The translations under genes and the position numbers were made by a program. This document shows positions 1 through 7,752 of a DNA stretch of 64,000 bases, piece by piece. The notes below the pieces were generated by a model. The model ran no database searches. It was not told the origin of the DNA and saw only the letters and a list, made by a program, of their open reading frames with translations. The first letter of the stretch is position 1. Each line of letters starts with the position of its first letter. The stretch is from an uncultured bacterium (GTDB taxonomy: Bacteria; Cyanobacteriota; Vampirovibrionia; Gastranaerophilales; Gastranaerophilaceae). Location: NCBI GenBank assembly GCA_949284985.1, contig CASDWY010000031.1, forward strand, positions 1-64,000, given 5' to 3'.

Positions 1-315
1 AAGTTCATATGATACCTCCATATTCAAATAAAAATATTTAACTAAAAAAGAGAATAAAAATTCACACAAAAAATCAAGCCTCATTATGTGGCTTGAAAAA
101 CAACTTGCTAAATCCTTAAAACCCTTGCTACGACTTAGTATTCGGGGGGGGGGGGGGCAAGTTAAATGTACAACAGGAGTGTGCTTTAACTTATTAATCA
201 TATTAAAACTAAGGTGCATCAAAACTCTCCTGTTTAAGTATTACTTTCCTATTTTACAAAGCTTTTGTGAAAAAATCAAGATTAAAGGATTTAATTAAAA
301 AAAGTTCAACTGATT
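1..315. other. Intergenic region with a 14-G tract
   Basis: No convincing gene is seen. The region holds a hairpin at 74-96 (listed separately) and an uninterrupted run of 14 G at 144-157, very unusual in DNA this AT-rich. A short plus-strand reading frame crosses the G run but has no ribosome binding site and an unlikely composition. The region lies downstream of nadE. Confidence 0.7.
68..96 (-). terminator. Intrinsic terminator, minus strand
   Basis: A 7-bp stem (TCAAGCC at 74-80 with GGCTTGA at 90-96, 9-nt loop) is followed on the minus strand by TTTTTTGTG. It could end the murC-nadE transcript, although it lies about 220 nt beyond the nadE stop codon. Confidence 0.55.
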
Positions 316-1830
316 TTAATAGTATTTAAACGAGTTGATTGGCGGATAATTTCTGTCACTGAGTGCTTTTTTACTAATTTTTATAGAAAAAGTCATTTGG
401 TTTCGTTTAAATTCCATTGTATTTAGTTTATTTATTATTTCGCAAACAAGTTTTTTATCAAATTTTTTTGCTATTGTTTCAATTTCTTCGTTCATTTCTA
501 AATAGCGGTAAAGAATTTCATCGAGTACTTCATATTCCGGCAGGGAATCTTGGTCTTTTTGATCGGGGCGGAGTTCTGCTGATGGTGCTTTTTGTATCGT
601 ATTTATAGGTATTATTTCATTGTTTCGATTTATCCATTTTGAAACAGCATAAACTTCTTGCTTATAAAGGTCGCAAATTAAGTTAATACCTCCGCATGTG
701 TCGCCGTATAGCGTGCAGTATCCCATTGACGCTTCTGATTTATTGCCTGTTGAAACTAAAATGCGATTTTCTCTGTTAGAAAATGACATAAGAATGTTCC
801 CTCTTAGACGAGCTTGGAGATTTTCTTCTGCTGTATCGTAATATGGTTGGTTTTGAATGTCATTTATAAAAGTATCAAAAAGTGGTTTAATAGAAATTGT
901 TTTACATTCCATGCCCAGATTTTTTGCTAAGTCGTAAGAATCGTTCCAGCTGCTTTCTGTTGAATATTTGCTTGGCATTGTTATTCCTAAAACATTATCT
1001 GCTCCAATTGCATTGCACATTATGGTTGCGCTTAGGGCGGAATCTATTCCGCCTGATAGCCCTATAACGGCTTTGTTAAATTTGTTTATTCTGCAAAACT
1101 CTTTGAAGGCAAATGATAGTGTTGTGAATATTTTTTCTTCTTTGCAAGGAGAAATTTCGTTAATTAATTGGCAGTCTTTTGTGTCAAATATTGAGAGAGT
1201 TTCTTCGAGCAGGGGTGCTTTTATTAAATAAAAGCCGTTTTTGTCCGATACAAATGATCCGCCATTGTAAACAAGGTTATTTCCAAGTCCTGTATGGTTT
1301 ATATATATTGTTTGTTTGTTTTTAAGAGGTTTTACGTCTTTATCCTTAATATAAGGTGTTGAGTTTAAAACTATTATAAAATCTGTTTGATTTTCATTAT
1401 TTGGACTTTCGCCAACTTGTACACTAAAGGTATATTCATCTAATTTAAATGTTTTATTATATTTTTCTGCTTCAAACCAAGTTTGTTCGTCTTCAGAAAT
1501 TTGAGATGCTGAGGAAATTTTTTCTATTTTCCCATTTTGTATTAGTAATGCAGCATTTATTAATTTTGAGTTGTTCTTAATAGCGGCACCAAGAAGAATG
1601 GTTATTTTGTCAGAATATGGAACAAGCTGTTCTATAATTTTGTTAGCTTGAGTTAGATATTGTGGAATAAGGAGTAGGTCTTTTGCACCTTTAACGGTAT
1701 TGCATTGTTCTGGGAAAATAATTAGTTTTGCATTTTGTTCTATAGCTTTTTCTATTAAGCTTATAATGTTTTCGAAATTTGATTGAATATTTCCAATGGT
1801 TAGGTTTACTTGTCCAAGTGCAATTTTCAT
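316..1830 (-). CDS. nadE: NAD+ synthetase, glutaminase-domain type with degenerate glutaminase site
   Basis: This enzyme amidates nicotinic acid adenine dinucleotide to NAD+ with ATP, the last step of NAD synthesis. The 504-aa layout is a nitrilase-fold N-terminal half followed by a PP-loop synthetase half, with SGGIDS at about residues 259-264, STGNKSEASMGY, and KAPSAELRPDQKDQDSLPEYE near the end. The synthetase half looks intact. In the nitrilase half, Glu41 (IIFPEQ) is kept. However, the ICEDxW segment that carries the catalytic Cys in this family reads VQVGESPN, so Gly140 sits where the Cys is expected, and the catalytic Lys position (about 108) appears to be Ser/Ala. It starts 3 nt after the ftsQ stop codon, last gene of a mur/fts run. 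Confidence is high for NadE and moderate for loss of glutamine use. Confidence 0.95.
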   Translation of the reverse strand: MKIALGQVNLTIGNIQSNFENIISLIEKAIEQNAKLIIFPEQCNTVKGAKDLLLIPQYLTQANKIIEQLVPYSDKITILLGAAIKNNSKLINAALLIQNGKIEKISSASQISEDEQTWFEAEKYNKTFKLDEYTFSVQVGESPNNENQTDFIIVLNSTPYIKDKDVKPLKNKQTIYINHTGLGNNLVYNGGSFVSDKNGFYLIKAPLLEETLSIFDTKDCQLINEISPCKEEKIFTTLSFAFKEFCRINKFNKAVIGLSGGIDSALSATIMCNAIGADNVLGITMPSKYSTESSWNDSYDLAKNLGMECKTISIKPLFDTFINDIQNQPYYDTAEENLQARLRGNILMSFSNRENRILVSTGNKSEASMGYCTLYGDTCGGINLICDLYKQEVYAVSKWINRNNEIIPINTIQKAPSAELRPDQKDQDSLPEYEVLDEILYRYLEMNEEIETIAKKFDKKLVCEIINKLNTMEFKRNQMTFSIKISKKALSDRNYPPINSFKYY

Positions 1831-1833
1831 TTT

Positions 1834-2709
1834 TTACTCCAATTTAATATAAAAAGTTTCTTCCCAACGTAAATCTATGTATTTTACTGGTTTGTCCATT
1901 TTTTTAACCTGCTCAAGAATTGGAGAAATTGCACTAACACGTTTTATTGCTGTGCTGTTAAGCTCTCCTATTCGTAGTGTAGTGGTTTGTAGTTTAACAT
2001 AAATATCTTTTGGGTTTCTAAAATCCAGATAAGTTATTTTTTCTCCGGAATTTGCCTCTATTGAGCGTGCGAGTTTTTCAATTCTTGAAACTTTTTTTTC
2101 ATCCCAGTTTCTATAGTCATCACCTCTTGTGCCGTAAGTGAGAACTAAATATGTTTTGTAGGAGGGATTTAGGGGCATATAATCTCTGCCAATTAAAGTT
2201 CCGCCTTGTGCAAAAAATGCTATGGGTGCAACATCTTCGCTAGGTGAAATTGTTAATACAGGCAGTCTTTCGTCTACCATAATAACAAATCTTGCTGGCC
2301 ACCAAAAACGTCTAATATATACGTTTTTTATTGGTTTTAAGGTTTCTACGTTTTTCGATAGTTCTTTTGTATCCATCATAAAAATTGGAACATGTTCTAC
2401 ACCTGTTCGCCTAAGTTCGTTTAATATTTTATAGCTTGGTGTAATTTTATTTCCGATTATTTTAAGTGACTTATTTTCAATAGAGTTGAACGCAGTTGCA
2501 CTAACGTACCACATTTTGCAGTGATAAAGTCGGTAACCTCCATAGATAAGAATTGCAATTAATAAAATCCGTAGCAAAGTGCGTAATCTGTTGAGTTTTA
2601 TTTTGCTGCGTCGGACATTTCTTTGTAATTGATTTGCCCTTACTCTGCGTTTTATAGCCAGATCTGGGTTTCTTTGATATTCATCTTCTGTAAAATCTTC
2701 TTCGCTCAT
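1834..2709 (-). CDS. ftsQ: Cell division protein FtsQ/DivIB family
   Basis: FtsQ is a bitopic inner-membrane protein that links early and late divisome proteins. The sequence shows a basic cytoplasmic N-terminus, one membrane segment at about residues 44-62, then a POTRA-like domain (about 75-145, including NVYIRRFWWPARFVIMVDE) and a beta-rich C-terminal domain ending in YIDLRWEETFYIKL, the usual FtsQ pattern. At 291 aa it is normal for the family. It abuts ddl (start directly after the ddl stop codon) and precedes nadE, in the classical ddl-ftsQ order, so it is translated from the murC-nadE operon. Confidence 0.88.
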   Translation of the reverse strand: MSEEDFTEDEYQRNPDLAIKRRVRANQLQRNVRRSKIKLNRLRTLLRILLIAILIYGGYRLYHCKMWYVSATAFNSIENKSLKIIGNKITPSYKILNELRRTGVEHVPIFMMDTKELSKNVETLKPIKNVYIRRFWWPARFVIMVDERLPVLTISPSEDVAPIAFFAQGGTLIGRDYMPLNPSYKTYLVLTYGTRGDDYRNWDEKKVSRIEKLARSIEANSGEKITYLDFRNPKDIYVKLQTTTLRIGELNSTAIKRVSAISPILEQVKKMDKPVKYIDLRWEETFYIKLE

Positions 2710-3660
2710 TTATTTTTGTAAACCTGCTGAGTTTAAAATAAGTTGTACAAGTTGATCATAACTTATGCCGATATGTTTTGATTGTGCGGGTAAGTCGCTT
2801 AGATCTGTCATTCCGGGACTGGTATTGATTTCCAGTACATATGGAATATTGTTTACTACAAGAAAATCTACTCTGGATAATGAATTACATCCACAAGCAA
2901 GATGCGATTTTATTGCTATATTTTTAATTTCTTCTGTAAGGCTGGGTGAAAATTCTGCAGGAAGAATAAATTCTGTCATACCTTCCGTGTATTTTGCATC
3001 ATAATCGTACCATTCTGTTTTTGTACGAAATTCAAGAATAGCTGTTGCAAAAAGTTCGTCTTTGTTTTGCAAAACTCCTACAGTTGCACAGGTTCCCACT
3101 AAAAATTCTTCTATTAAAATATCTTGGTTTAGCTTTTCTGCTTCAGCAAATTTTTTGATTAATTCATCTTTGTTTTCTACTTTAAACATTCCAATACTGG
3201 AGCCTTCGCATACCGGCTTAATCATCATAGGATATTTGAGGGGTTTAACTTTTTCTAGAAGATTTTCACTTTTTCTTATAAAAACTGATTTTATTAATGG
3301 AATTCCTGCTGATTTAAGCATTTCTTTTGTATAATATTTATTCATGCAAAGAGCAGATGACATAACTCCGCACCCGGTGTATTTTATTCCGAGTATTTCT
3401 AATAAGCCTTGTATGCATCCGTCTTCACCAAATTTACCATGAAGCGCATTGTAGGCTACTTCAATTTTGTTATCTTTTAGGTTTTTTGTTATATTCTCAT
3501 CAACGTCAATAAGTATAGCATTTTTATAACCAAGTCGATGCAGTGCTGCAAGACAATTTTTACCTGAGCGTAGTGATACTTCCCTTTCGTTTGACATTCC
3601 TCCTGCTAGGACTGCTATTTTTGTGTTTGTATCGATTAATTTCTCAAAAGTTCGTTCCAT
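2710..3660 (-). CDS. ddl: D-alanine--D-alanine ligase
   Basis: Ddl joins two D-alanines with ATP to make the dipeptide added by MurF to the peptidoglycan precursor. The 316-aa protein has the ATP-grasp layout: an N-terminal AGGMSNEREVSLRSG segment, HGKFGEDGCIQGLLE, KYTGCGVMSSALCMNK, the ATP-binding PMMIKPVCEGSSIGM, and the magnesium-binding VLEINTSPGMTDLSDLP near the C-terminus. The chosen ATG overlaps the end of murB by 25 nt and the stop is immediately followed by ftsQ, so the two flanking genes are probably translationally coupled to it. Confidence 0.95.
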   Translation of the reverse strand: MERTFEKLIDTNTKIAVLAGGMSNEREVSLRSGKNCLAALHRLGYKNAILIDVDENITKNLKDNKIEVAYNALHGKFGEDGCIQGLLEILGIKYTGCGVMSSALCMNKYYTKEMLKSAGIPLIKSVFIRKSENLLEKVKPLKYPMMIKPVCEGSSIGMFKVENKDELIKKFAEAEKLNQDILIEEFLVGTCATVGVLQNKDELFATAILEFRTKTEWYDYDAKYTEGMTEFILPAEFSPSLTEEIKNIAIKSHLACGCNSLSRVDFLVVNNIPYVLEINTSPGMTDLSDLPAQSKHIGISYDQLVQLILNSAGLQK

Positions 3661-4535
3661 ATTTTTTGCTCTTCCTTGCTCATTTCGCCAATGAACTTAA
3701 CTTCGGGTTGAAGTTTTATCTTGAATTTTTCATTGACTATATTATACATATTTTTTATCAAATGGGAAACATCTTCACTTTTTGCATTTCCTGTGTTGAT
3801 AATAAAATTTGCGTGGTTTTCATAGACTTTGGCTTCGCCATATGAAAGTAATTTTGCACCTGAATCTTCAAGTAATTTGCCTGCAGAAAAATTTTTCGGG
3901 TTTTTGAATACACTGCCACAATTTGGTTTGCTTAAATTTGGTTGCTTGTTTGCTCTAAATTCTTTGTTGGCTTGCATTTGGGCATTTATTTCTTCTGCCG
4001 GTTTAAAGTCTAGTGTAAAATTAGCATCTATTAGAATATAATTTTTACTTTGTAGGATTGATTTTCTGTAATCAAATTGAATATCATTTTTGAGTAATGT
4101 TTTTATTGTTTTTTTTGTTTGATCGAAAACAGTTGCAGATGTAAAAATATTTGCAATTGATTGATTATGGGCTGAGGCATTCATACAAACCATTCCACCA
4201 ATTGAACCGGGAAAACCGCACATAAATTCCATCCCAGAAAGACTTGCTTTTGCTGCTGCTTTTGAAATAAGTGGACCCATTGCTCCGGCTTGAGCGTAAA
4301 TTGTATTTGATTTTATTTCAAAGTGTGATAATTTCTTTGTAAGAATAACATCTTGGTTTATTCCGTTTGATGAAATTATGACGTTTGACATACCGCCTAA
4401 AATAATTGGGTTTTGAAGATTTTTTAGAAGTTGAATAAATTCTTCGTTTGTTTCTGGGAAATATACATTTTTAGCTTTGCCGCCAATTTTAAAACTTGTA
4501 TAATTTTTTAAATTGAAGTCTTTAAAATGCTGCAT
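3636..4535 (-). CDS. murB: UDP-N-acetylenolpyruvoylglucosamine reductase
   Basis: MurB is an FAD enzyme that reduces UDP-GlcNAc-enolpyruvate with NADPH to UDP-MurNAc. Visible features are TSFKIGGKA at the N-terminus, the FAD-binding ILGGMSNVIIS, GFPGSIGGMVCMNASAH, the catalytic-serine region KPNCGSVFKNP (about residue 205-210), LLEDSGAKLLSYGEAKVYENH and the C-terminal LQPEVKFIGE holding the catalytic Glu. At 299 aa it matches the short (type II) form. It starts 15 nt after the murC stop codon and overlaps ddl. Confidence 0.94.
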   Translation of the reverse strand: MQHFKDFNLKNYTSFKIGGKAKNVYFPETNEEFIQLLKNLQNPIILGGMSNVIISSNGINQDVILTKKLSHFEIKSNTIYAQAGAMGPLISKAAAKASLSGMEFMCGFPGSIGGMVCMNASAHNQSIANIFTSATVFDQTKKTIKTLLKNDIQFDYRKSILQSKNYILIDANFTLDFKPAEEINAQMQANKEFRANKQPNLSKPNCGSVFKNPKNFSAGKLLEDSGAKLLSYGEAKVYENHANFIINTGNAKSEDVSHLIKNMYNIVNEKFKIKLQPEVKFIGEMSKEEQKIWNELLRN

Positions 4536-4550
4536 AAGTTTGTACCTTGT

Positions 4551-5963
4551 TTAATTATATTTGCTTCTAAACTCAGCTAAAGCATTGCCGACTTTTGTTA
4601 CATCTCCAGCCCCAAGGGTTATTGCTAAATCTCCGGGTAAGAGTTCTTTTGATATTGCAGGAATCACATCTGAAATTTTCCCTCCAATATATTTTGCGAC
4701 ATCTTTTTTTAATTTTTTGTTTAAGTCATTAGCAAATTCTTGCGAGTTGTGACCATTAATTGGCGTTTCGCTAGCAGCAAAGGTGTCTAATACAATAACT
4801 TTATCTGCGTTTGTAAAGCAGTTAAGAAATTCGTTGTATAATCCGTTTAATCTGGTATATCTGTGCGGTTGAAATATAGCTATTAAGTGTTTTTGAGGAT
4901 TACAACTTTTTGCGCATTCAAGCGTAGCAGCAATTTCGCTTGGGTGGTGAGCATAATCATCTATTATTGTTATGTTGTCAAACTCTGCAACTTGTTGATA
5001 TCTGCGTCCCATCCCTGTAAAAGTTGTAAAACAATCTGCTATTTCTTTGATGTCTATTCCTGCTTCAATTAAAGCTGCCGCAACAGACAATGCATTGTAT
5101 ACGTTGTGTTTACCTGGTATTGAAATATTTAGTTTGCATAAAAAGGCATTATTTTTATATATGTTAAAACTTGTTTTATTTGTGTCATAAACGATATCTT
5201 TTGCTATGTAGTCTGCTTGTGAATTTATACTATAAGTAATAAATTTTGTTTGAGGATTATTGTTAATTAGTTTTTGAGTACCTTCGCAATCTTTGTTAAT
5301 TAAAATTTGTGCGTTATTTTTTAAGCTTGATAAAAATGTTGAAAAAGTTGATAACAATGAATCTAATCCGTTTTTATAAAAATCAATATGATCTGTTTCA
5401 AGGTTGTTGATTACAATAATATCAGGTGAATATTTTAAAATTGTTCCGTCAGATTCATCAAGTTCAGCAGTAAAAAATTTTCCTGAAGAGAATTTTGCAT
5501 TTGTGTCCAATTCCGGAATTATTCCCCCTACTACATAAGATGGATTAAGACCGGCTTTTTCCATAACGTAAGCAGCAAGTCCGCTTGTTGTTGTTTTTCC
5601 ATGTGTACCTGAAAAACCTATAAATTTGCCGTTATTTTGTTGAAAGTTTTCTGCTATAAATTTTAATAAATCGGAGCGGTGAAGAATTTTCATATTATTC
5701 TTTTTTGCTTTTTGAAGTTCCGGATTATTTGGTTTTATGGCTGTACTTGCAATTACTATGGAATTTTGTGGTAGGTTTGCTTCATTATGTCCTAAAAAAA
5801 CTTTTGCACCAAGTTTTTTTATTTTGTTAAAATATTTGCTTTCTGATATATCAGAGCCACTTACGGAGTAGCCTTCTTCTAAAAGATATTTTGCCAGTCC
5901 GCTCATTCCTACTCCACCTATAGCTATAAAGTGAAAATTTTTGTCTTTGTTTATGCAATCCAT
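4551..5963 (-). CDS. murC: UDP-N-acetylmuramate--L-alanine ligase
   Basis: MurC adds the first amino acid (L-Ala) to UDP-MurNAc in the cytoplasm. The 470-aa protein shows the three Mur-ligase domains: an N-terminal UDP-binding HFIAIGGVGMSGLA and SGSD, the ATP P-loop GTHGKTTTSG at about residues 119-128, ELDESDGTI, NNLETDHIDFY, and the C-terminal DDYAHHPSEIAATL and FQPHRYTRL motifs. It is the first gene of the minus-strand murC-murB-ddl-ftsQ-nadE run, so the operon promoter should lie in 5964-6116. I do not see a convincing -35/-10 pair there on the minus strand. Confidence 0.96.
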   Translation of the reverse strand: MDCINKDKNFHFIAIGGVGMSGLAKYLLEEGYSVSGSDISESKYFNKIKKLGAKVFLGHNEANLPQNSIVIASTAIKPNNPELQKAKKNNMKILHRSDLLKFIAENFQQNNGKFIGFSGTHGKTTTSGLAAYVMEKAGLNPSYVVGGIIPELDTNAKFSSGKFFTAELDESDGTILKYSPDIIVINNLETDHIDFYKNGLDSLLSTFSTFLSSLKNNAQILINKDCEGTQKLINNNPQTKFITYSINSQADYIAKDIVYDTNKTSFNIYKNNAFLCKLNISIPGKHNVYNALSVAAALIEAGIDIKEIADCFTTFTGMGRRYQQVAEFDNITIIDDYAHHPSEIAATLECAKSCNPQKHLIAIFQPHRYTRLNGLYNEFLNCFTNADKVIVLDTFAASETPINGHNSQEFANDLNKKLKKDVAKYIGGKISDVIPAISKELLPGDLAITLGAGDVTKVGNALAEFRSKYN

Positions 5964-6089
5964 TCTTTTTAAATATTCCTTTGTTATTTACCTTATTTTA
6001 TTACAAAAACACTTTAAAGAGTACTACATTAAACAATGTAAAATATGTAGATTTATCATAAAAAATATAGCAAAGTATATATTATATGT

Positions 6090-6095
6090 TATAAT
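6090..6095 (+). promoter_or_regulatory. Possible -10 box upstream of the small lipoprotein gene
   Basis: A TATAAT hexamer lies 21 nt upstream of the ATG at 6117. No good -35 box is visible at the right spacing, so this is only a candidate. Confidence 0.3.
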
Positions 6096-6116
6096 AGTAG
6101 TATAAGAGTTCTAAAA

Positions 6117-6362
6117 ATGGTTAAAAAGTTTTTTGTTAGCTTAATAATATTATCTTGCAGCCCATTTTTATCTGCGTGTAATAATGGGTCAATTGTTACG
6201 TCTACAGGGTCTCTTGGTAAAAGAGCCGAAGTGATTAATAAATATATGCATCAAAACTCACCTAAGAAAAGTAATGATAGAAAATCATCGGTTATTTATC
6301 TTGGGCGAGATTACGAAAACAATCAGTTTGGACCGTCTAATATAAAATTTGTTTTTGAATAA
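6117..6362 (+). CDS. Small predicted lipoprotein
   Basis: The 81-aa product begins with a Lys-Lys N-terminus, a hydrophobic stretch and a lipobox LSAC with the Cys at residue 21, so it should be exported and lipid-anchored. The mature part is hydrophilic, Asn/Ser/Lys rich, with no recognisable domain. There is no clear Shine-Dalgarno sequence before the ATG. It is followed 90 nt later by a BlaI-type regulator on the same strand. Function unknown. Confidence 0.6.
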   Translation: MVKKFFVSLIILSCSPFLSACNNGSIVTSTGSLGKRAEVINKYMHQNSPKKSNDRKSSVIYLGRDYENNQFGPSNIKFVFE

Positions 6363-6452
6363 ATTTGTGTTTGGTCTTAGCTGTAAATTCAACTGGACTT
6401 TTAATATTTTTATTTTATTATAATTGTAATACATGAAACTAAGGAGTCTATA

Positions 6453-6812
6453 ATGAGTAATTCTCATGGCAGTCTTGAAAATACAATACTTAATGCTATA
6501 TGGTATATAGAAGAAAATAAATTAGCCAAAGATATTACAGTTAATGAGGTTTTTGTTCTTGTAAAGAGAACAGAAACCCCAAGAGCATATACTACAATAA
6601 AAACAGTTATGGATAGGCTTGTAGATAAAGGTATTCTTATTCGTAGAAAAAACGGTAAGAAGTTTACATATGCTTCTGTAAAATCACGTGAGCAAGCAGC
6701 ACAAGAAGCAATTTGCAAAGTTGCTAAGATATATTTTAATGATGATTTGACTGTATTGAGTGAGGCAGTTAATAAAATATGCGCTTCTTCCAAAGTTTAT
6801 TTACAAAGATAG
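6453..6812 (+). CDS. BlaI/MecI/CopY-family transcriptional repressor
   Basis: A 119-aa winged-helix protein of the BlaI/MecI/CopY type. LENTILNAIWYIEENK forms the first helix, VNEVFVLVKRTETPRAYTT and IKTVMDRLVDKGILIRRK are the recognition-helix and wing region, and the C-terminal helices are the dimerisation part. A strong AAGGAG ribosome binding site lies 8-13 nt before the ATG. BlaI partners are usually a BlaR1-type sensor protease, and none is present here. The gene instead overlaps by 34 nt an unknown gene followed by a TadE-like gene, so a role in controlling this small cluster is inferred. Confidence 0.8.
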   Translation: MSNSHGSLENTILNAIWYIEENKLAKDITVNEVFVLVKRTETPRAYTTIKTVMDRLVDKGILIRRKNGKKFTYASVKSREQAAQEAICKVAKIYFNDDLTVLSEAVNKICASSKVYLQR

Positions 6813-7234
6813 GTAATTTTTTGTATAAAATTCATCAAAAAAGTTTACAGCGGTCTTCTTTAAAAAAAGATTATTTAAAAGAACGCAAGTTGGTTGCTGA
6901 ATTGATTATGGATGTATTAGTAGGAAAACTTTCTGTTAGAGAAGCATTGTTGAAATTTCCTAAGAATTGTGATGATACTTGCTGCGCTGTTGCTTGGCAT
7001 GCGATTATGCACTTTGAGGCGGATGAAGATATTGCTGCAGCTGATCTTTTGTTTAGAGATGTTCAAGTGGATTTTTTAGAGGGGCTGTATAATATTATGG
7101 TCGAGGGTGGAGATTTGCCTGAAAATTTAATCGCAGAATATAATAAGTACCATAAAAATGTTGATACATGTCAATGTATGGGGAGAGAGTATTTTTGGCA
7201 CGAAATGAAAAAAAATATAAATATTTTTCCTTGA
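6779..7234 (+). CDS. Hypothetical protein, 151 aa
   Basis: I do not recognise a family. The sequence has a basic, aromatic N-terminus, mostly helical content with a cluster of cysteines and histidines (DDTCCAVAWHAIMHFEADED at about 67-86), and a C-terminal CQCMGREYFWHEMKK. It starts inside the end of the BlaI-type gene and its end overlaps the TadE-like gene, so the three appear co-translated. The Cys/His clusters could bind metal, but this is only a suggestion. Confidence 0.6.
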   Translation: MRFFQSLFTKIGNFLYKIHQKSLQRSSLKKDYLKERKLVAELIMDVLVGKLSVREALLKFPKNCDDTCCAVAWHAIMHFEADEDIAAADLLFRDVQVDFLEGLYNIMVEGGDLPENLIAEYNKYHKNVDTCQCMGREYFWHEMKKNINIFP

Positions 7235-7752
7235 GTAAAGACAAAAAAAATGCTCAGAGTACGCTAGAATATGCATTAATATTTCCTGTTTTATTTTTAA
7301 TGATTTTAGCAATATTTGAACTTGCGCTTATGTGGCATCAATATTATTCTCTAGAAAATGCAACAAGAGAAATTAGTGCTAATATTGTTTTGGATGATGA
7401 ATATAGATGCGTTAATCAAGAAGATGCTTTAAGTATAATAAAGAAAAAAACGGCATTTTTACAAGAAAAAAATTTGAGTTTTGACACAAATATTTTAAAT
7501 AATATTGTGACATTTACTTCTAATGAGAGTTATAAAGGAAAACCCTTTGTTGTGGTAAAAATTGATTGTACTTTGTCCGGGTTTAATCCAGGCAAATATC
7601 AGCCTGCAGCACAAGTACAACTTCAAGCTGTTCATAGATTACATTTCTTTGCGGCGAGTTTACCTAATTTTCGAACAGGAAAACGTATAGTTATTATTCC
7701 TGATAATGTAGTTTTGGTTTCAACTAAGGTTGCTACGCTTTCAAGAAATTAG
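7168..7752 (+). CDS. TadE-like pseudopilin
   Basis: The protein has the TadE signature: a short basic N-terminus, then AQSTLEYALIFPVLFLMILA, i.e. a prepilin-like Glu followed by a single hydrophobic helix, then an extracytoplasmic domain of about 140 residues. TadE proteins are minor pilins of Tad (tight adherence) systems. The start is uncertain: the ATG at 7168 has no ribosome binding site, whereas a TTG at 7195 is preceded by GGGAGAGAG at good spacing and reduces overlap with the upstream gene. No TadA, TadB or RcpA is in the window. The stop codon overlaps the aroB stop codon on the other strand. Confidence 0.75.
   Translation: MSMYGERVFLARNEKKYKYFSLSKDKKNAQSTLEYALIFPVLFLMILAIFELALMWHQYYSLENATREISANIVLDDEYRCVNQEDALSIIKKKTAFLQEKNLSFDTNILNNIVTFTSNESYKGKPFVVVKIDCTLSGFNPGKYQPAAQVQLQAVHRLHFFAASLPNFRTGKRIVIIPDNVVLVSTKVATLSRN

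Noticed and set aside
86-298. 70-aa plus-strand reading frame crossing the poly-G tract
   Set aside because: No ribosome binding site, Gly run from the homopolymer, and it lies in non-coding sequence.
7749-7752. Overlapping stop codons of convergent tadE-like and aroB genes
   Set aside because: Tight packing is common in this window (similar cases at 33053/33055 and 45956/45966) and does not point to special regulation.
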